Part shown: positions 29,145 to 37,416 of the stretch, piece by piece | Numbering within the stretch: position 1 is the stretch's first letter | How the letters are laid out: every line of letters starts with the position of its first letter | From: Burkholderia sp. 8Y | GTDB taxonomy: Bacteria > Pseudomonadota > Gammaproteobacteria > Burkholderiales > Burkholderiaceae | Length of the DNA: 64,000 nt | NCBI RefSeq assembly: GCF_902506145.1 | Contig: NZ_LR733520.1 | Location: forward strand, 1,905,476-1,969,475 | Direction: 5' to 3' | Made by a program: the position numbers and the translations under genes | Notes under the pieces: model-generated | What the model saw: only the letters and a program-made list of their open reading frames with translations | What the model was told of the DNA's origin: nothing | The model's database searches: none

Positions 29145-30527
29145 TTATCGCGCCTTCAGATCGCGCAGGAAGTTATCGCGCCAGACCGACACGTTGTTGT
29201 CGCGCAATTGCCCAAACATCTCGCGATGCCGCGCCCGGCGCTCGTCGAGCGGCATCGCGAGCGCGGTGGCGAGCGCATCGGCCATGCCGTCGATGTCGAG
29301 CGGATTCACGATCAGCGCCGCCGTCAGCTCGCGCGCCGCGCCCGCGAACTGCGAGAGCACGAGCACGCCGGGATCGTCCGGATTCTGCGCGGACACGTAT
29401 TCCTTCGCGACGAGGTTCATGCCATCGCGCAGCGGCGTGACCAGGCCGACATGCGCCTCGCGAAAGAGCGCGGCGAGCACCGGCCGCTCGTACTGCCGAT
29501 GGATATACCGGATCGGCGTCCAGTCCAGTTCCGCGTACCGCCCGTTGATGCGCCCCGATTCGGCTTCGAGTTGCTGACGGATGTCGCGGTACGCGTCGAC
29601 ATCGGTGCGCGTCGGCGGCGCGATCTGTAGCAACGACACGTTGTTGCGCTGCTGCGGGTCGTGCTCGAACAGGCGCTCGAACGCGCGAAAACGCTCGACG
29701 AGACCCTTCGAGTAATCCAGCCGGTCCACGCTCATCACGAGCTTGCGCTGATGCAGCGTCTCCTTGACGATCTGCACGTCGCGCCCGCCCTCGCCGTCTT
29801 TCGCGAGTGCGCGCACTTCATCCGGATACACGCCGATCGGATACGCCGCCGCCTTCAGCGTCTTCCCGAACGCGCGAACATCGACGGGTTTGCCCGCATG
29901 CCGCGCGAGCGCGCCGCCCGCCTCCGTCTCGATGTAATCGCAAAACGCGCGCAGGTCCGGCTCCGTCTGAAAGCCGAGCAAATCGAACGCGCAAAGCGCC
30001 TCGACCAGTTCGCGGTGACGCGGCACGCTTAGCAGAATCTGCGACGCGGGAAACGGAATGTGCAGAAAGAAGCCGATGCGGTTGCCGATGCCCAGCGCGC
30101 GCAACGCCTGCGCGAACGGAATCAGGTGATAGTCGTGAACCCAGATGACGTCGTCGGGCCGCAGCAGCGGCGCGAGCCGCGCGGCAAGCCAGTGATTCAC
30201 GCGGCAATAGCCGTCGTATTCGTGGCGATCGAATTCGATCAGATCCGGGCGATAGTGGAACGCGGGCCAGAGCGTCGCGTTCGAAAAGCCGCGGTAATAC
30301 TGGTCGTAGTCGCGCCGCACGAGGCCGACGGTCGCGAACGTCACCGGGCCATGCTCTTCCAGCTTGATGCCCTCGGGGGGCGCCGACAGCACGTCGCCGC
30401 TCCAGCCGAACCACACGCCGCCGGTTTCCTTGAGCGCGTCGTAGACGCCGACCGCGAGACCACCCGCCGCCGGACCGCCCTCGGAAATCGGCGCGACCCG
30501 GTTCGAAACGATAATCAGGCGGCTCAC
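29145..30527 (-). CDS. otsA: OtsA, trehalose-6-phosphate synthase
   Basis: Transfers glucose from UDP-glucose to glucose-6-phosphate to give trehalose-6-phosphate, a GT20 enzyme of osmoprotection. It is 460 aa from a GTG at 30525-30527 (MSRLIIVSNRVAPISEGG...AGGLAVG, the donor-phosphate loop). Further family motifs: VWVHDYHLI, GFFLHIPFPA, SVDRLDYSKGL and LRDGMNLVAKEY. The GTG overlaps the otsB stop by four bases (GTGA), so translation is coupled. It ends against the bidirectional terminator. Confidence 0.96.
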   Translation of the reverse strand: MSRLIIVSNRVAPISEGGPAAGGLAVGVYDALKETGGVWFGWSGDVLSAPPEGIKLEEHGPVTFATVGLVRRDYDQYYRGFSNATLWPAFHYRPDLIEFDRHEYDGYCRVNHWLAARLAPLLRPDDVIWVHDYHLIPFAQALRALGIGNRIGFFLHIPFPASQILLSVPRHRELVEALCAFDLLGFQTEPDLRAFCDYIETEAGGALARHAGKPVDVRAFGKTLKAAAYPIGVYPDEVRALAKDGEGGRDVQIVKETLHQRKLVMSVDRLDYSKGLVERFRAFERLFEHDPQQRNNVSLLQIAPPTRTDVDAYRDIRQQLEAESGRINGRYAELDWTPIRYIHRQYERPVLAALFREAHVGLVTPLRDGMNLVAKEYVSAQNPDDPGVLVLSQFAGAARELTAALIVNPLDIDGMADALATALAMPLDERRARHREMFGQLRDNNVSVWRDNFLRDLKAR

Positions 30528-31276
30528 GCGTGCTTCCCCGCCGTCCCCGCGATCACTTGCAGCCAGTCGAGCAGCAATTCGACCGATTCGATCCGCGCGC
30601 GCGCCACCGTTTCGCCCGCGCCGATCTTGACCGAAAGACCATCGAACGCGTTGACGACCGCAAAGCCTTTCTCGTCCGTCAAATCGTCGCCGATGAACAC
30701 GGGCTTTCGGCCCGTAAACGGCGGCTCCGCCATGAACGCGCGCAACGCGCGGCCCTTGTCCACGTCCTTCGGCTTGATTTCGTAGACCATCTTGCCCGGC
30801 TGGAGCATGTAGGCGTCGACGTATTCGGCGACGAGCCGCTCGGTCGCCGCGCGTGCGGCCGGCTCGCGGTCCGGCGCATTGCGGTAATGCAGCGCGAGCG
30901 CGGCGCCCTTGATCTCCAGCAGCATGCCCGGATTGGCGCTCACCACGCCTTCCAGCACATGCTCCATGCGCAGGAGCCGCTCGTCGTTGAATCCGATGCG
31001 CTGCACGTCGCCATTTGCGTCGCGCCGCTCGGCGCCGTGCATGCCCGCGACCGGCAAATCGGGAATCTGGAGAAACGAATCGATATTGTCGATACCGCGC
31101 CCCGACACGACCGCGACCGCGTTGTTGGTCGCGCGTCGCAGCGCGGCGAGGATATCGGGCACCGAACGCGGCACGAAGATGCCGTCCGGCGTGGACGCGA
31201 GTTCGACGAGCGTGCCGTCGAAATCGAAGAAAAATGCAGTCTCGGCAAGAGACAGGGAATCGGGAAGAATTTGCAT
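30524..31276 (-). CDS. otsB: OtsB, trehalose-6-phosphate phosphatase
   Basis: HAD-superfamily phosphatase that removes the phosphate made by OtsA, 250 aa from ATG 31274-31276 (MQILPDSLSLAETAF). HAD motif I is FFDFDGTLVELA, motif II VVSGRG, and the C-terminal motif FIGDDLTDEKGF supplies the Mg aspartates. The frame stays open upstream to about 31546, but that part is Arg-rich and lacks coding character. otsB comes first in the transcript, followed by otsA. Confidence 0.95.
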   Translation of the reverse strand: MQILPDSLSLAETAFFFDFDGTLVELASTPDGIFVPRSVPDILAALRRATNNAVAVVSGRGIDNIDSFLQIPDLPVAGMHGAERRDANGDVQRIGFNDERLLRMEHVLEGVVSANPGMLLEIKGAALALHYRNAPDREPAARAATERLVAEYVDAYMLQPGKMVYEIKPKDVDKGRALRAFMAEPPFTGRKPVFIGDDLTDEKGFAVVNAFDGLSVKIGAGETVARARIESVELLLDWLQVIAGTAGKHA

Positions 31277-31566
31277 CGGTTGTTGGCCTGTGGTTTCCCT
31301 TCTGACGGCGCGCGGCGCGTGGATGTTTGCGCATCTTACGTGCGCCAGCGTTCGGCCGGAAAAAGCCGGTGTGACTGACGGACGCATTCGGCGAGCCTTC
31401 CGTTCATCTGAAACGGAGCTTTCAGCGCGCCTGGATCGTGCGACAAAACGTCTCAAAAATCGTCTGCAATGGAGATGATGCGCCACCTCCGGCCGCAAAG
31501 GCGTGTATTTTGCGACAGATGTTCCTGCCGTCAAAGTCCGCCGCATCCCGCGGCTCGATCTTCCCG

Positions 31567-32199
31567 ATGCACACTTCGTTCCCTGCTTTGCTTCTCTTGC
31601 CCGCCGCGCGCTGGCGCCGTTTCGTCGTTCCGCTCGCGTTTCTGATGCTGACCGCGTGCTCGCGGCCCTCCGAGCCGTGGCATCTGACTGACGTTTCGGG
31701 GCACCTGCCCGATCTGAATTTCTCGCTCACCGACGACAGCGGCGCGCACGTGACCGGCCGCTCGTTCGAAGGCCACACGACACTCGTCTACTTTGGCTAC
31801 ACGCATTGTCCGGATGTCTGTCCCGAAACGATGGCGCGTCTGATGCAGGTTTTGCAGCGCGTCGGGCCCGACGCGGACAATGCGCGCATTCTTTTTGTCT
31901 CCGTCGATCCGGCGCGGGATACGCCGTCGCTCCTGCGCGCCTATGTCCGCGCGTTCGACGAAAAGCACGCCGTCGGTTTGACCGGCAGCGGCCGCGCCAT
32001 CGAAGCCGTCGCGCAGCGGTATCGCATCGCGTATCAGATGGAAAAGCGCGACCCGAACGGCGCGTACGAGGTGTCGCACAGCTCAGGCGTCTATATCTTC
32101 GATCGCGACGGCCACGCGCGCCTGCTTGCGACCGACCGCGATTCCATCGACGCCATCGCAGCCGATCTGCGACGCATCATTCATTCGAAGGACGCGTGA
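31567..32199 (+). CDS. SCO1/SenC-type copper chaperone lipoprotein
   Basis: Thioredoxin-fold copper protein that helps metallate the CuA site of cytochrome c oxidase. It is 210 aa from ATG 31567. The N-terminus (RRFVVPLAFLMLTAC) ends in a lipobox, predicting a membrane-anchored lipoprotein facing the periplasm. The copper motif is THCPDVCPETM (C-x3-C) and the distal histidine is in YEVSHSSGVYIF. The upstream in-frame extension to 31438 is not typical. It lies 2 bp ahead of a CtaG-like assembly gene. Confidence 0.9.
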   Translation: MHTSFPALLLLPAARWRRFVVPLAFLMLTACSRPSEPWHLTDVSGHLPDLNFSLTDDSGAHVTGRSFEGHTTLVYFGYTHCPDVCPETMARLMQVLQRVGPDADNARILFVSVDPARDTPSLLRAYVRAFDEKHAVGLTGSGRAIEAVAQRYRIAYQMEKRDPNGAYEVSHSSGVYIFDRDGHARLLATDRDSIDAIAADLRRIIHSKDA

Positions 32200-32201
32200 C
32201 C

Positions 32202-33065
32202 ATGAGCACGCTCTTGTATTGGCTCGACCCGTGGGAACCGTCGCCGACGGTCGTGATTTTGGTTCTCGTCGCCGCCATTCTGTTTGTGCGTGGCGCGCGG
32301 CATGCGCGGGTGTCGATCTCGCGGCGCATCGCGTTCTGGCTGGGCTTGGGCGCGCTCTATGTGGCGCTGCATACGCGGCTCGACTACTTCTTCGAGCACG
32401 AGTTCTTCATGCATCGGCTGCAGCATCTGGTGCTGCATCACCTCGGGCCGTTTCTGATCGCGCTCTCGTATCCCGGCGCGGCGCTGCGCGCGGGCGTGCC
32501 GTTCGCCTGGCGGCAACGCTGGCTGCGTCCGCTCACCGAGACGCGGGCGGCGCGCCTGTTCTTCGATATCGTGTTCAACCCGGCCGTCGCGGTGCTGCTG
32601 TTCGTCGGCCTGATCTACTTCTGGCTGCTCTCGCCGATTCATTTCAAGGCGATGCTCGACGCCCGGCTCTACCGCGTGATGAACTGGAGCATGGTGATCG
32701 ACGGGCTGCTGTTCTGGTGGCTCGTGCTGGACCCGCGTCCCGCGCCGCCCGCGCGGCTCGCGCCGGGACGCCGCGTGCTCGTCGTGATTGCCGCGATTCC
32801 GCCGCAGATCATTCTCGGCGCGTTCATCTTCTTCACGCCGCACGAGCTGTATCCGATCTATTCGATCTGCGGCCGTGCGTTCACGTGGATCACGCCGATG
32901 CGCGACCAGCAGATCGGCGGTCTCTTGCTGTGGATTCCCGGCTCCATGATGAGCGTGATCGGCGCGCTGATCGCGCTGCGCCATTGGCTGCGGCTGTCGG
33001 CACGCTCGCGGCTGCGTCAGGAGCGCGCGACGCCGATCAAACCCGTCAGCGCGACCGCGTCATGA
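32202..33065 (+). CDS. CtaG_2/caa3-type cytochrome oxidase assembly protein
   Basis: 287 aa with about seven membrane helices. The signature of the caa3_CtaG family is clear in the His-rich stretch FEHEFFMHRLQHLVLHH, and further histidines lie in SPIHFKAMLD and FFTPHELYPI; these probably bind copper. It is unrelated to Cox11-type CtaG. It is paired with the SCO-like gene and so assigned to terminal-oxidase maturation. Its stop lies in TCATGA, shared tail-to-tail with the opposite-strand acetyltransferase. Confidence 0.88.
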   Translation: MSTLLYWLDPWEPSPTVVILVLVAAILFVRGARHARVSISRRIAFWLGLGALYVALHTRLDYFFEHEFFMHRLQHLVLHHLGPFLIALSYPGAALRAGVPFAWRQRWLRPLTETRAARLFFDIVFNPAVAVLLFVGLIYFWLLSPIHFKAMLDARLYRVMNWSMVIDGLLFWWLVLDPRPAPPARLAPGRRVLVVIAAIPPQIILGAFIFFTPHELYPIYSICGRAFTWITPMRDQQIGGLLLWIPGSMMSVIGALIALRHWLRLSARSRLRQERATPIKPVSATAS

Positions 33066-33554
33066 GCCGAAGCCGGGGCGGCGCATCCAGACGTGAGGAA
33101 TGCCGTCCTCGTCATGCACACCCGATGACGCGACGAAGCCGAACGCGCCGTAAAACCGCTGCAAGTGCGCCTGCGCGTGCAGGCTGATCGGCTCGTCGGG
33201 CCATTGTTCGAGGATGTGTTTCAGCGCGCGTTCCAGCATGGCGCTGCCGAGTTTCATGCCGCGAAACCCGGCGGTCGTCAGCACGCGGCCGATGCGAACG
33301 TCTTTCTCGCTCGCCTCCGGATTGCCCGGCAGCAGCACGCGCAGATAGCCGGCGAGACGCGGACGCTGATCGCTTTCGCCGTACGCGAAGAGATGCCATG
33401 CATCGGTATCGAGCCCGTCGATATCGCCATACACGCAGTTCTGCTCGACGACGAACACCGCGCTGCGGGCGGCGAGCATGTCATAGACTTCAGCGGGCGT
33501 GAGGTCGTCGAAGGGCTTCCAGCGCCATTGAATGTCGGAGAGTGAGTCGTTCAT
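33060..33554 (-). CDS. elaA: ElaA-family GNAT acetyltransferase
   Basis: 164 aa from ATG 33552-33554. The opening WRWKPFDDLTPAEVYDMLAARSAVFVVEQNCVYGDIDGLD is the ElaA pattern (given in full as key blocks WRWKPF, LTPAEVY, FVVEQNC and DGLD). The acetyl-CoA loop is GRVLTTAGFRGMKLGSAML. The C-terminal half (QAHLQRFYGAFGF, then GIPHVWMRR) matches the family. Physiological substrate unknown. The last six bases overlap the ctaG-like gene tail-to-tail. Confidence 0.9.
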   Translation of the reverse strand: MNDSLSDIQWRWKPFDDLTPAEVYDMLAARSAVFVVEQNCVYGDIDGLDTDAWHLFAYGESDQRPRLAGYLRVLLPGNPEASEKDVRIGRVLTTAGFRGMKLGSAMLERALKHILEQWPDEPISLHAQAHLQRFYGAFGFVASSGVHDEDGIPHVWMRRPGFGS

Positions 33555-33634
33555 GGGAATAAGTATCGGATCGCACGGGCGTTCTGCGATTATGCCGCGC
33601 GGCCCGCAGCCGCTGTTCAAAAAGCGACGACGAT

Positions 33635-33666
33635 AAAGAAAAAGCCCTGACGAGTCAGGGCTTTTC
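33635..33666 (-). terminator. Intrinsic terminator after tRNA-Cys
   Basis: Stem GCCCTGA / TCAGGGC with a CGAG-type loop, flanked by A-runs and T-runs. On the minus strand it is followed by TTTTTCTTT. It lies just downstream of tRNA-Cys and upstream of the ElaA-type gene. Confidence 0.88.
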
Positions 33667-33669
33667 AAG

Positions 33670-33743
33670 TGGAGGCGCGAACCGGAGTCGAACCGGTCTA
33701 AACGGCTTTGCAGGCCGCTGCATAACCGCTTTGCTATCGCGCC
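33670..33743 (-). tRNA. tRNA-Cys(GCA)
   Basis: 74 nt cloverleaf on the minus strand: acceptor GGCGCGA, anticodon loop CTGCAAA with anticodon GCA, T-arm CCGGTTCGACTCCGG, discriminator U and encoded CCA. It lies between two intrinsic terminators, so it probably has its own promoter or depends on readthrough from the tRNA-Gly genes. Confidence 0.94.
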
Positions 33744-33789
33744 GAAAGCGGTGTGGTGCGCGCCGGTCGAACAACGCCGGCTGGCTCAC

Positions 33790-33816
33790 CAAACAAAAAG
33801 GGAAGCGTTGCTTCCC
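33790..33816 (-). terminator. Intrinsic terminator after the tRNA-Gly pair
   Basis: Stem GGGAAGC / GCTTCCC with a 3 nt loop, followed on the minus strand by TTTTTGTTTGG. It stands between the second tRNA-Gly and tRNA-Cys. Confidence 0.82.
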
Positions 33817-33823
33817 CTTTGAC

Positions 33824-33899
33824 TGGAGCGGGAGACGAGTCTCGAACTCGCGACCTCAACCTTGGCAAGGTTGCGCTCTACCAACTGAGCTACTCCCGC
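33824..33899 (-). tRNA. tRNA-Gly(GCC), copy 2
   Basis: 76 nt: acceptor GCGGGAG, D-arm AGCTCAGTTGGTAGAGC, anticodon loop TTGCCAA with anticodon GCC, T-arm GCGAGTTCGAGACTCGT, encoded CCA. It is identical to the copy 97 bp upstream in transcription and is followed by an intrinsic terminator. Confidence 0.96.
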
Positions 33900-33995
33900 A
33901 TTAAATCCTGCGCTGCTTTGCTGCTTGCAATCTACTGCTTGCTGTTTCCGGTACCGCTTCGCTCACGCGCTGCCTGCACCGAGGATTTCAAAACG

Positions 33996-34071
33996 TGGAG
34001 CGGGAGACGAGTCTCGAACTCGCGACCTCAACCTTGGCAAGGTTGCGCTCTACCAACTGAGCTACTCCCGC
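33996..34071 (-). tRNA. tRNA-Gly(GCC), copy 1
   Basis: Same 76 nt sequence as copy 2, including anticodon GCC and CCA. It is first in the transcript, about 53 nt after the predicted start of a consensus-like promoter. The 96 bp between the two copies contains no further RNA gene. Confidence 0.96.
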
Positions 34072-34130
34072 ATGAACTTCTGCCTTGACCGCTTCGCTTA
34101 CTGCTTTGCGTCGCGCATCAGAGAAACGAG

Positions 34131-34159
34131 ATTATGTAGAAGGAAAAGCCGCCTGTCAA
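34131..34159 (-). promoter_or_regulatory. Sigma-70 promoter of the tRNA-Gly genes
   Basis: On the minus strand TTGACA (34154-34159), exactly 17 bp, then CATAAT (34131-34136). The -35 is perfect and the -10 differs from consensus at one base. It should drive both tRNA-Gly copies. Confidence 0.85.
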
Positions 34160-34219
34160 CTGTCTCGCGAGCCGTTTAGGCGCGTTCGACGCAATTTTTT
34201 GCATCGCGCCGCCGCCTGC

Positions 34220-34816
34220 TCACAACATGCCGCCGCGCTCTCGAATTTGCGGCCACGCGAGCTTCATGTAATAGAGCATCGACCAGACGGTGAGGAAGGC
34301 CGCGACGTCGATCAGCCACAAGCCCCACACGCGCGTGTCCATCACCCATTGCGTGCCCGTGATGCGCAACGGGCCGTAGAACAGCAGCATCGGAATGGCG
34401 ACCATCTGGCAGACGGTCTTGAACTTGCCGAGCGAATTGACGGCCACGCTCTTGGACGCGCCGATTTGCGCCATCCATTCGCGCAGCGCCGAAATGGTGA
34501 TTTCCCGGCCGACGATCACGAGCGCGATCACCGCGTTCAGGCGCGAGAGCTGCACGAGCACGAGCAGTGCCGCCGTCACCATCAGCTTGTCGGCGACCGG
34601 ATCGAGGAACGCGCCGAACGCGGACGTCTGATCGAGCTTGCGCGCGAGAAAACCGTCGAACCAATCGGTGAGCGCGGCGAGCACGAAGATGATCATCGCG
34701 AGCAGATTGCGATGATCCAGGCTCAGCATCATGTCCGGCAGATAGAACACGCCCACGACGAGCGGAATCAGCACGATTCGCAGCCACGTCAGAAAGATCG
34801 GTAAGTTGAACGGCAT
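34220..34816 (-). CDS. pgsA: PgsA, CDP-diacylglycerol-glycerol-3-phosphate 3-phosphatidyltransferase
   Basis: Commits CDP-diacylglycerol to phosphatidylglycerol and cardiolipin. An inner-membrane enzyme, 198 aa. The CDP-alcohol phosphatidyltransferase signature D-G-x2-A-R-x8-G-x3-D-x3-D is intact in two adjoining blocks, DWFDGFLARKLDQTSAF and GAFLDPVADK. Six hydrophobic segments are seen. It lies downstream of uvrC, about 118 bp away, a neighbourhood common in proteobacteria. Confidence 0.95.
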   Translation of the reverse strand: MPFNLPIFLTWLRIVLIPLVVGVFYLPDMMLSLDHRNLLAMIIFVLAALTDWFDGFLARKLDQTSAFGAFLDPVADKLMVTAALLVLVQLSRLNAVIALVIVGREITISALREWMAQIGASKSVAVNSLGKFKTVCQMVAIPMLLFYGPLRITGTQWVMDTRVWGLWLIDVAAFLTVWSMLYYMKLAWPQIRERGGML

Positions 34817-34934
34817 GGGCGATCAGCGAGTGAAGGACATGTAAGGGAGCCGCCATTGTGCCGCGTCGCTCCGATGCTCACAAGGCGCGAGCCCGGCGCG
34901 GCGCGGCTTGCGGCGGGCCGCGCCGCAGGGCTCG

Positions 34935-37295
34935 TCAATGCAACTGCCGGTAGATCTGCTGCGCGAGCGCAAGCGAAATGCCTTCGACGCTCGCCAGATC
35001 CTCGACGCTCGCCGCTTGCACGCCGCGCAACCCGCCGAAGCGCGACAGCAGCCGCTGACGCCGTTTCGCGCCGACGCCTTCGAGTTCTTCCAGCCGCGAC
35101 GTCTGTCGCGCCTTCGCCCGCTTCGCTCGCATGCCGGTGATCGCGAAGCGGTGCGCCTCGTCGCGAATCTGCGCGACGAGCATCAGCGCCGCGCTTTCCT
35201 TGCCGAGTTCGAGCGCCGGACGCCCGTCCGCGAAGATCAGCGTTTCCAGACCGACCTTGCGCCCTTCGCCCTTCGCGACGCCGACCAACATGCCGTGGTC
35301 GAGCCCGAGTTCCGAGAACACCTGCCGCGCGATCTCGACCTGCCCCTTGCCGCCGTCGATCAGCACAATATTCGGCAGCGTGCCGCCCGCCGCGACCGCG
35401 GGCGCGGCGTCGGGCGTGACGTTGGGGTCGGCGGCGTCTTCGGGCTGCAGGATCGCGGCTTCCTCGTTGGCGTTGGCGGCCGCCTGCGCGACCATCTTCT
35501 CGTAGCGGCGCGTGAGCACCTGACGCATCGCGGCGTAATCGTCGCCGGGCGTGATGCCGTTGATGTTGTAGCGGCGATATTCGCCCGTCTGCATCTTGTG
35601 ATGGTGATAGACGACGCACGACGCCTGCGTTGCCTCGCCCATCGTATGGCTGATGTCGAAGCACTCGATGCGCATCAGCGCGAGATCGTCCATGTCGAGC
35701 CCGAGCGTTTCGGCGAGCGAGCGCGTGCGCGCCTGCTGCGAGCCTTGCTCCGACAAGAGACGCGCGAGCGCGAGCTTCGCGTTCTGCTCGGCCATCGAAA
35801 GCCATACGCGCTTCTGGCCCTGCGGCTGGCGCAGCAAGACGACCTTGTGCCCCGCCTGTTCGATGAGCAGATCGACGAGTTCGCGGCTCGGCGCATGGGT
35901 CACGATCAGCACCGGCGGCACGCGATTGCCGATGTAATGCTGGGCCATGAATGCTTCGAGCACTTCGGATTCGAGGGTGCCTTCGCGAGGTTCGGGGTTG
36001 GTGCCTGGCTCGGTGCTGGCATTGGCGTCGGCGTCAGCGTCCGCGTCGGCGCCCGCGTCGGCGTGGGTTTCGGCGTGGGTTTCGGCGTGGGTTTCGGCGT
36101 GGGTTTCGGCGTTGGCGTTGGTTTCGGCGTTGGTTTCGGCGTTGGCTTCGGCTTCGGCTTCGGCTTCGGCTTGGGCTTCGGCTTGGGCTTCGGCGTTGAC
36201 TTCGGCGTTCGCATTCGCGCTGGCGTTCGCACTCGCACTCGCGCTGGCGCTGGCGTTGGCGCCCGCGTCGAGCGCGGCCTCAGCGTCCAAATCGGCGTTG
36301 CCCCCATCGTTCACCGAAGTCCCCGCATCCGCCCCGACTTCTACATCAACGACCACCTCACCCGGCTCCGCGTCCTCGATGTCGTCTTCCTCGCCGCCGA
36401 GCGCCACCGCGCTTTCCACGTGCGCAGGAAAATACGCCTTGTCGCCGAGATGCCGCCCGCCGCGCACCATCGCGAGATTCACGCACACCTTGCCGCCCAG
36501 CGCGACCACCGCGAGGATATCCACGTCGCTGTCGCTGCCGACTTCGATCGCCTGCTGATGCAGCACCGTCGAAAGCGAACTCATCTGGTTACGCACGGCC
36601 GCCGCCTGCTCGAACTTAAGATCGGCGGCGAACGCGTGCATCTTCTGCTCGAGTTCCTTCATCACCTCGCCCTGCCGCCCGAGCAGAAAGCGCGACGCGT
36701 TCGCCACGTCGCGGGCGTAATCCTCCTCGGTGATGAGGCCGGTGCACGGCGCGGTGCATCGCCCGATCTGATGGAGCAGGCACGGACGCGTGCGGTTGCT
36801 GAACACCGAGTCTTCGCACGTGCGCAACTGGAATACGCGCTGCAAAATCTGGATGCTCTCGCGCACGGCCCACGCGCTCGGGAACGGGCCGAAATACTGG
36901 TTTTTCTTGTCGACCGCGCCGCGGTAGTACGCCATGCGCGGAAACGCGTGACCCGTGAGCTTCAGGAACGGATACGACTTGTCGTCGCGAAACAGGATGT
37001 TGTAGCGCGGCGCAAGCGCCTTGATCAGATTGTTTTCGAGCAGCAGCGCCTCGGCCTCGGAGCGCGTCACCGTCGTCTCGATCCGGCGGATGCGCGTGAC
37101 CATCATCGCGATGCGCGGCGAATGCAGCGTCTTCGTGAAGTAGCTCGACACGCGCTTTTTCAGGTTGCGCGCCTTGCCGACGTAGAGCACGTTGCCGTCG
37201 CCGTCGTAATAGCGGTACACGCCCGGCAAATGCGGCAATTGCGCGAGCGTCTTCTTCGGGTCGAATGCGAAATCGGGGGCGTCGGTCTGAGTCAT
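34935..37295 (-). CDS. uvrC: UvrC, excinuclease subunit C, with a large low-complexity insert
   Basis: Makes the two incisions of nucleotide excision repair after UvrAB damage recognition. The N-terminal GIY-YIG-type nuclease (LPGVYRYYDGDGNVLYVGKA, about residues 21-100), Cys-rich segment, UVR motif (LKFEQAAAVRNQM, near 226-238), C-terminal RNase H-like endonuclease (FDISHTMGEATQASCVVY and VLIDGGKGQ) and helix-hairpin-helix end are all present. At 786 aa it is well above the usual 600-680. Residues about 301-440 form an acidic Ala/Glu/Asn/Thr/His/Asp repeat tract between the UVR motif and the C-terminal nuclease. The insert keeps the frame, so the gene looks functional. Confidence 0.95.
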   Translation of the reverse strand: MTQTDAPDFAFDPKKTLAQLPHLPGVYRYYDGDGNVLYVGKARNLKKRVSSYFTKTLHSPRIAMMVTRIRRIETTVTRSEAEALLLENNLIKALAPRYNILFRDDKSYPFLKLTGHAFPRMAYYRGAVDKKNQYFGPFPSAWAVRESIQILQRVFQLRTCEDSVFSNRTRPCLLHQIGRCTAPCTGLITEEDYARDVANASRFLLGRQGEVMKELEQKMHAFAADLKFEQAAAVRNQMSSLSTVLHQQAIEVGSDSDVDILAVVALGGKVCVNLAMVRGGRHLGDKAYFPAHVESAVALGGEEDDIEDAEPGEVVVDVEVGADAGTSVNDGGNADLDAEAALDAGANASASASASANASANANAEVNAEAQAEAQAEAEAEAEANAETNAETNANAETHAETHAETHAETHADAGADADADADANASTEPGTNPEPREGTLESEVLEAFMAQHYIGNRVPPVLIVTHAPSRELVDLLIEQAGHKVVLLRQPQGQKRVWLSMAEQNAKLALARLLSEQGSQQARTRSLAETLGLDMDDLALMRIECFDISHTMGEATQASCVVYHHHKMQTGEYRRYNINGITPGDDYAAMRQVLTRRYEKMVAQAAANANEEAAILQPEDAADPNVTPDAAPAVAAGGTLPNIVLIDGGKGQVEIARQVFSELGLDHGMLVGVAKGEGRKVGLETLIFADGRPALELGKESAALMLVAQIRDEAHRFAITGMRAKRAKARQTSRLEELEGVGAKRRQRLLSRFGGLRGVQAASVEDLASVEGISLALAQQIYRQLH
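36012..36278 (-). repeat. uvrC: In-frame simple-sequence repeat tract inside uvrC
   Basis: Degenerate 6 bp and 12 bp repeats. On the plus strand GCGTGGGTTTCG occurs four times in perfect tandem (36061-36108). It is followed by GCGTTGGTTTCG variants, a run of GGCTTC hexamers and GCACTC/GCGCTG-type hexamers. The encoded peptide runs (AETH)4, NAET, (AE)n, AQAE and ASASAS, residues about 340-428. Every unit is a multiple of 3 bp, so changes in copy number would keep the reading frame. Confidence 0.92.
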
Positions 37296-37416
37296 GCAGC
37301 GAATATCGCGACGAAGCGCGAAGGGACAAGGGAGGCGGCGTGCCGTGGGGCGGCGGGTATCTTAGAATCGCCAGTTTAGAACATTACGGCGCGGTCCCGC
37401 CGGCCGCGCTCCCGCC

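Noticed and set aside
33824..34071. Direct repeats that might look like a repeat array or attachment site
   Set aside because: They are two complete tRNA-Gly genes; no integrase or prophage genes are nearby.
36012..36278. Possible CRISPR-like or minisatellite array
   Set aside because: The repeats are 6-12 bp, contiguous without spacers, and code in frame within uvrC.
34908..37379. An 823-codon open frame on the plus strand opposite uvrC, including a run of Gly-Val/Phe-Gly repeats
   Set aside because: It is the complement of the uvrC repeat tract and of conserved UvrC domains. The glycine-phenylalanine pattern is only the other strand of the AETH/AE repeats.
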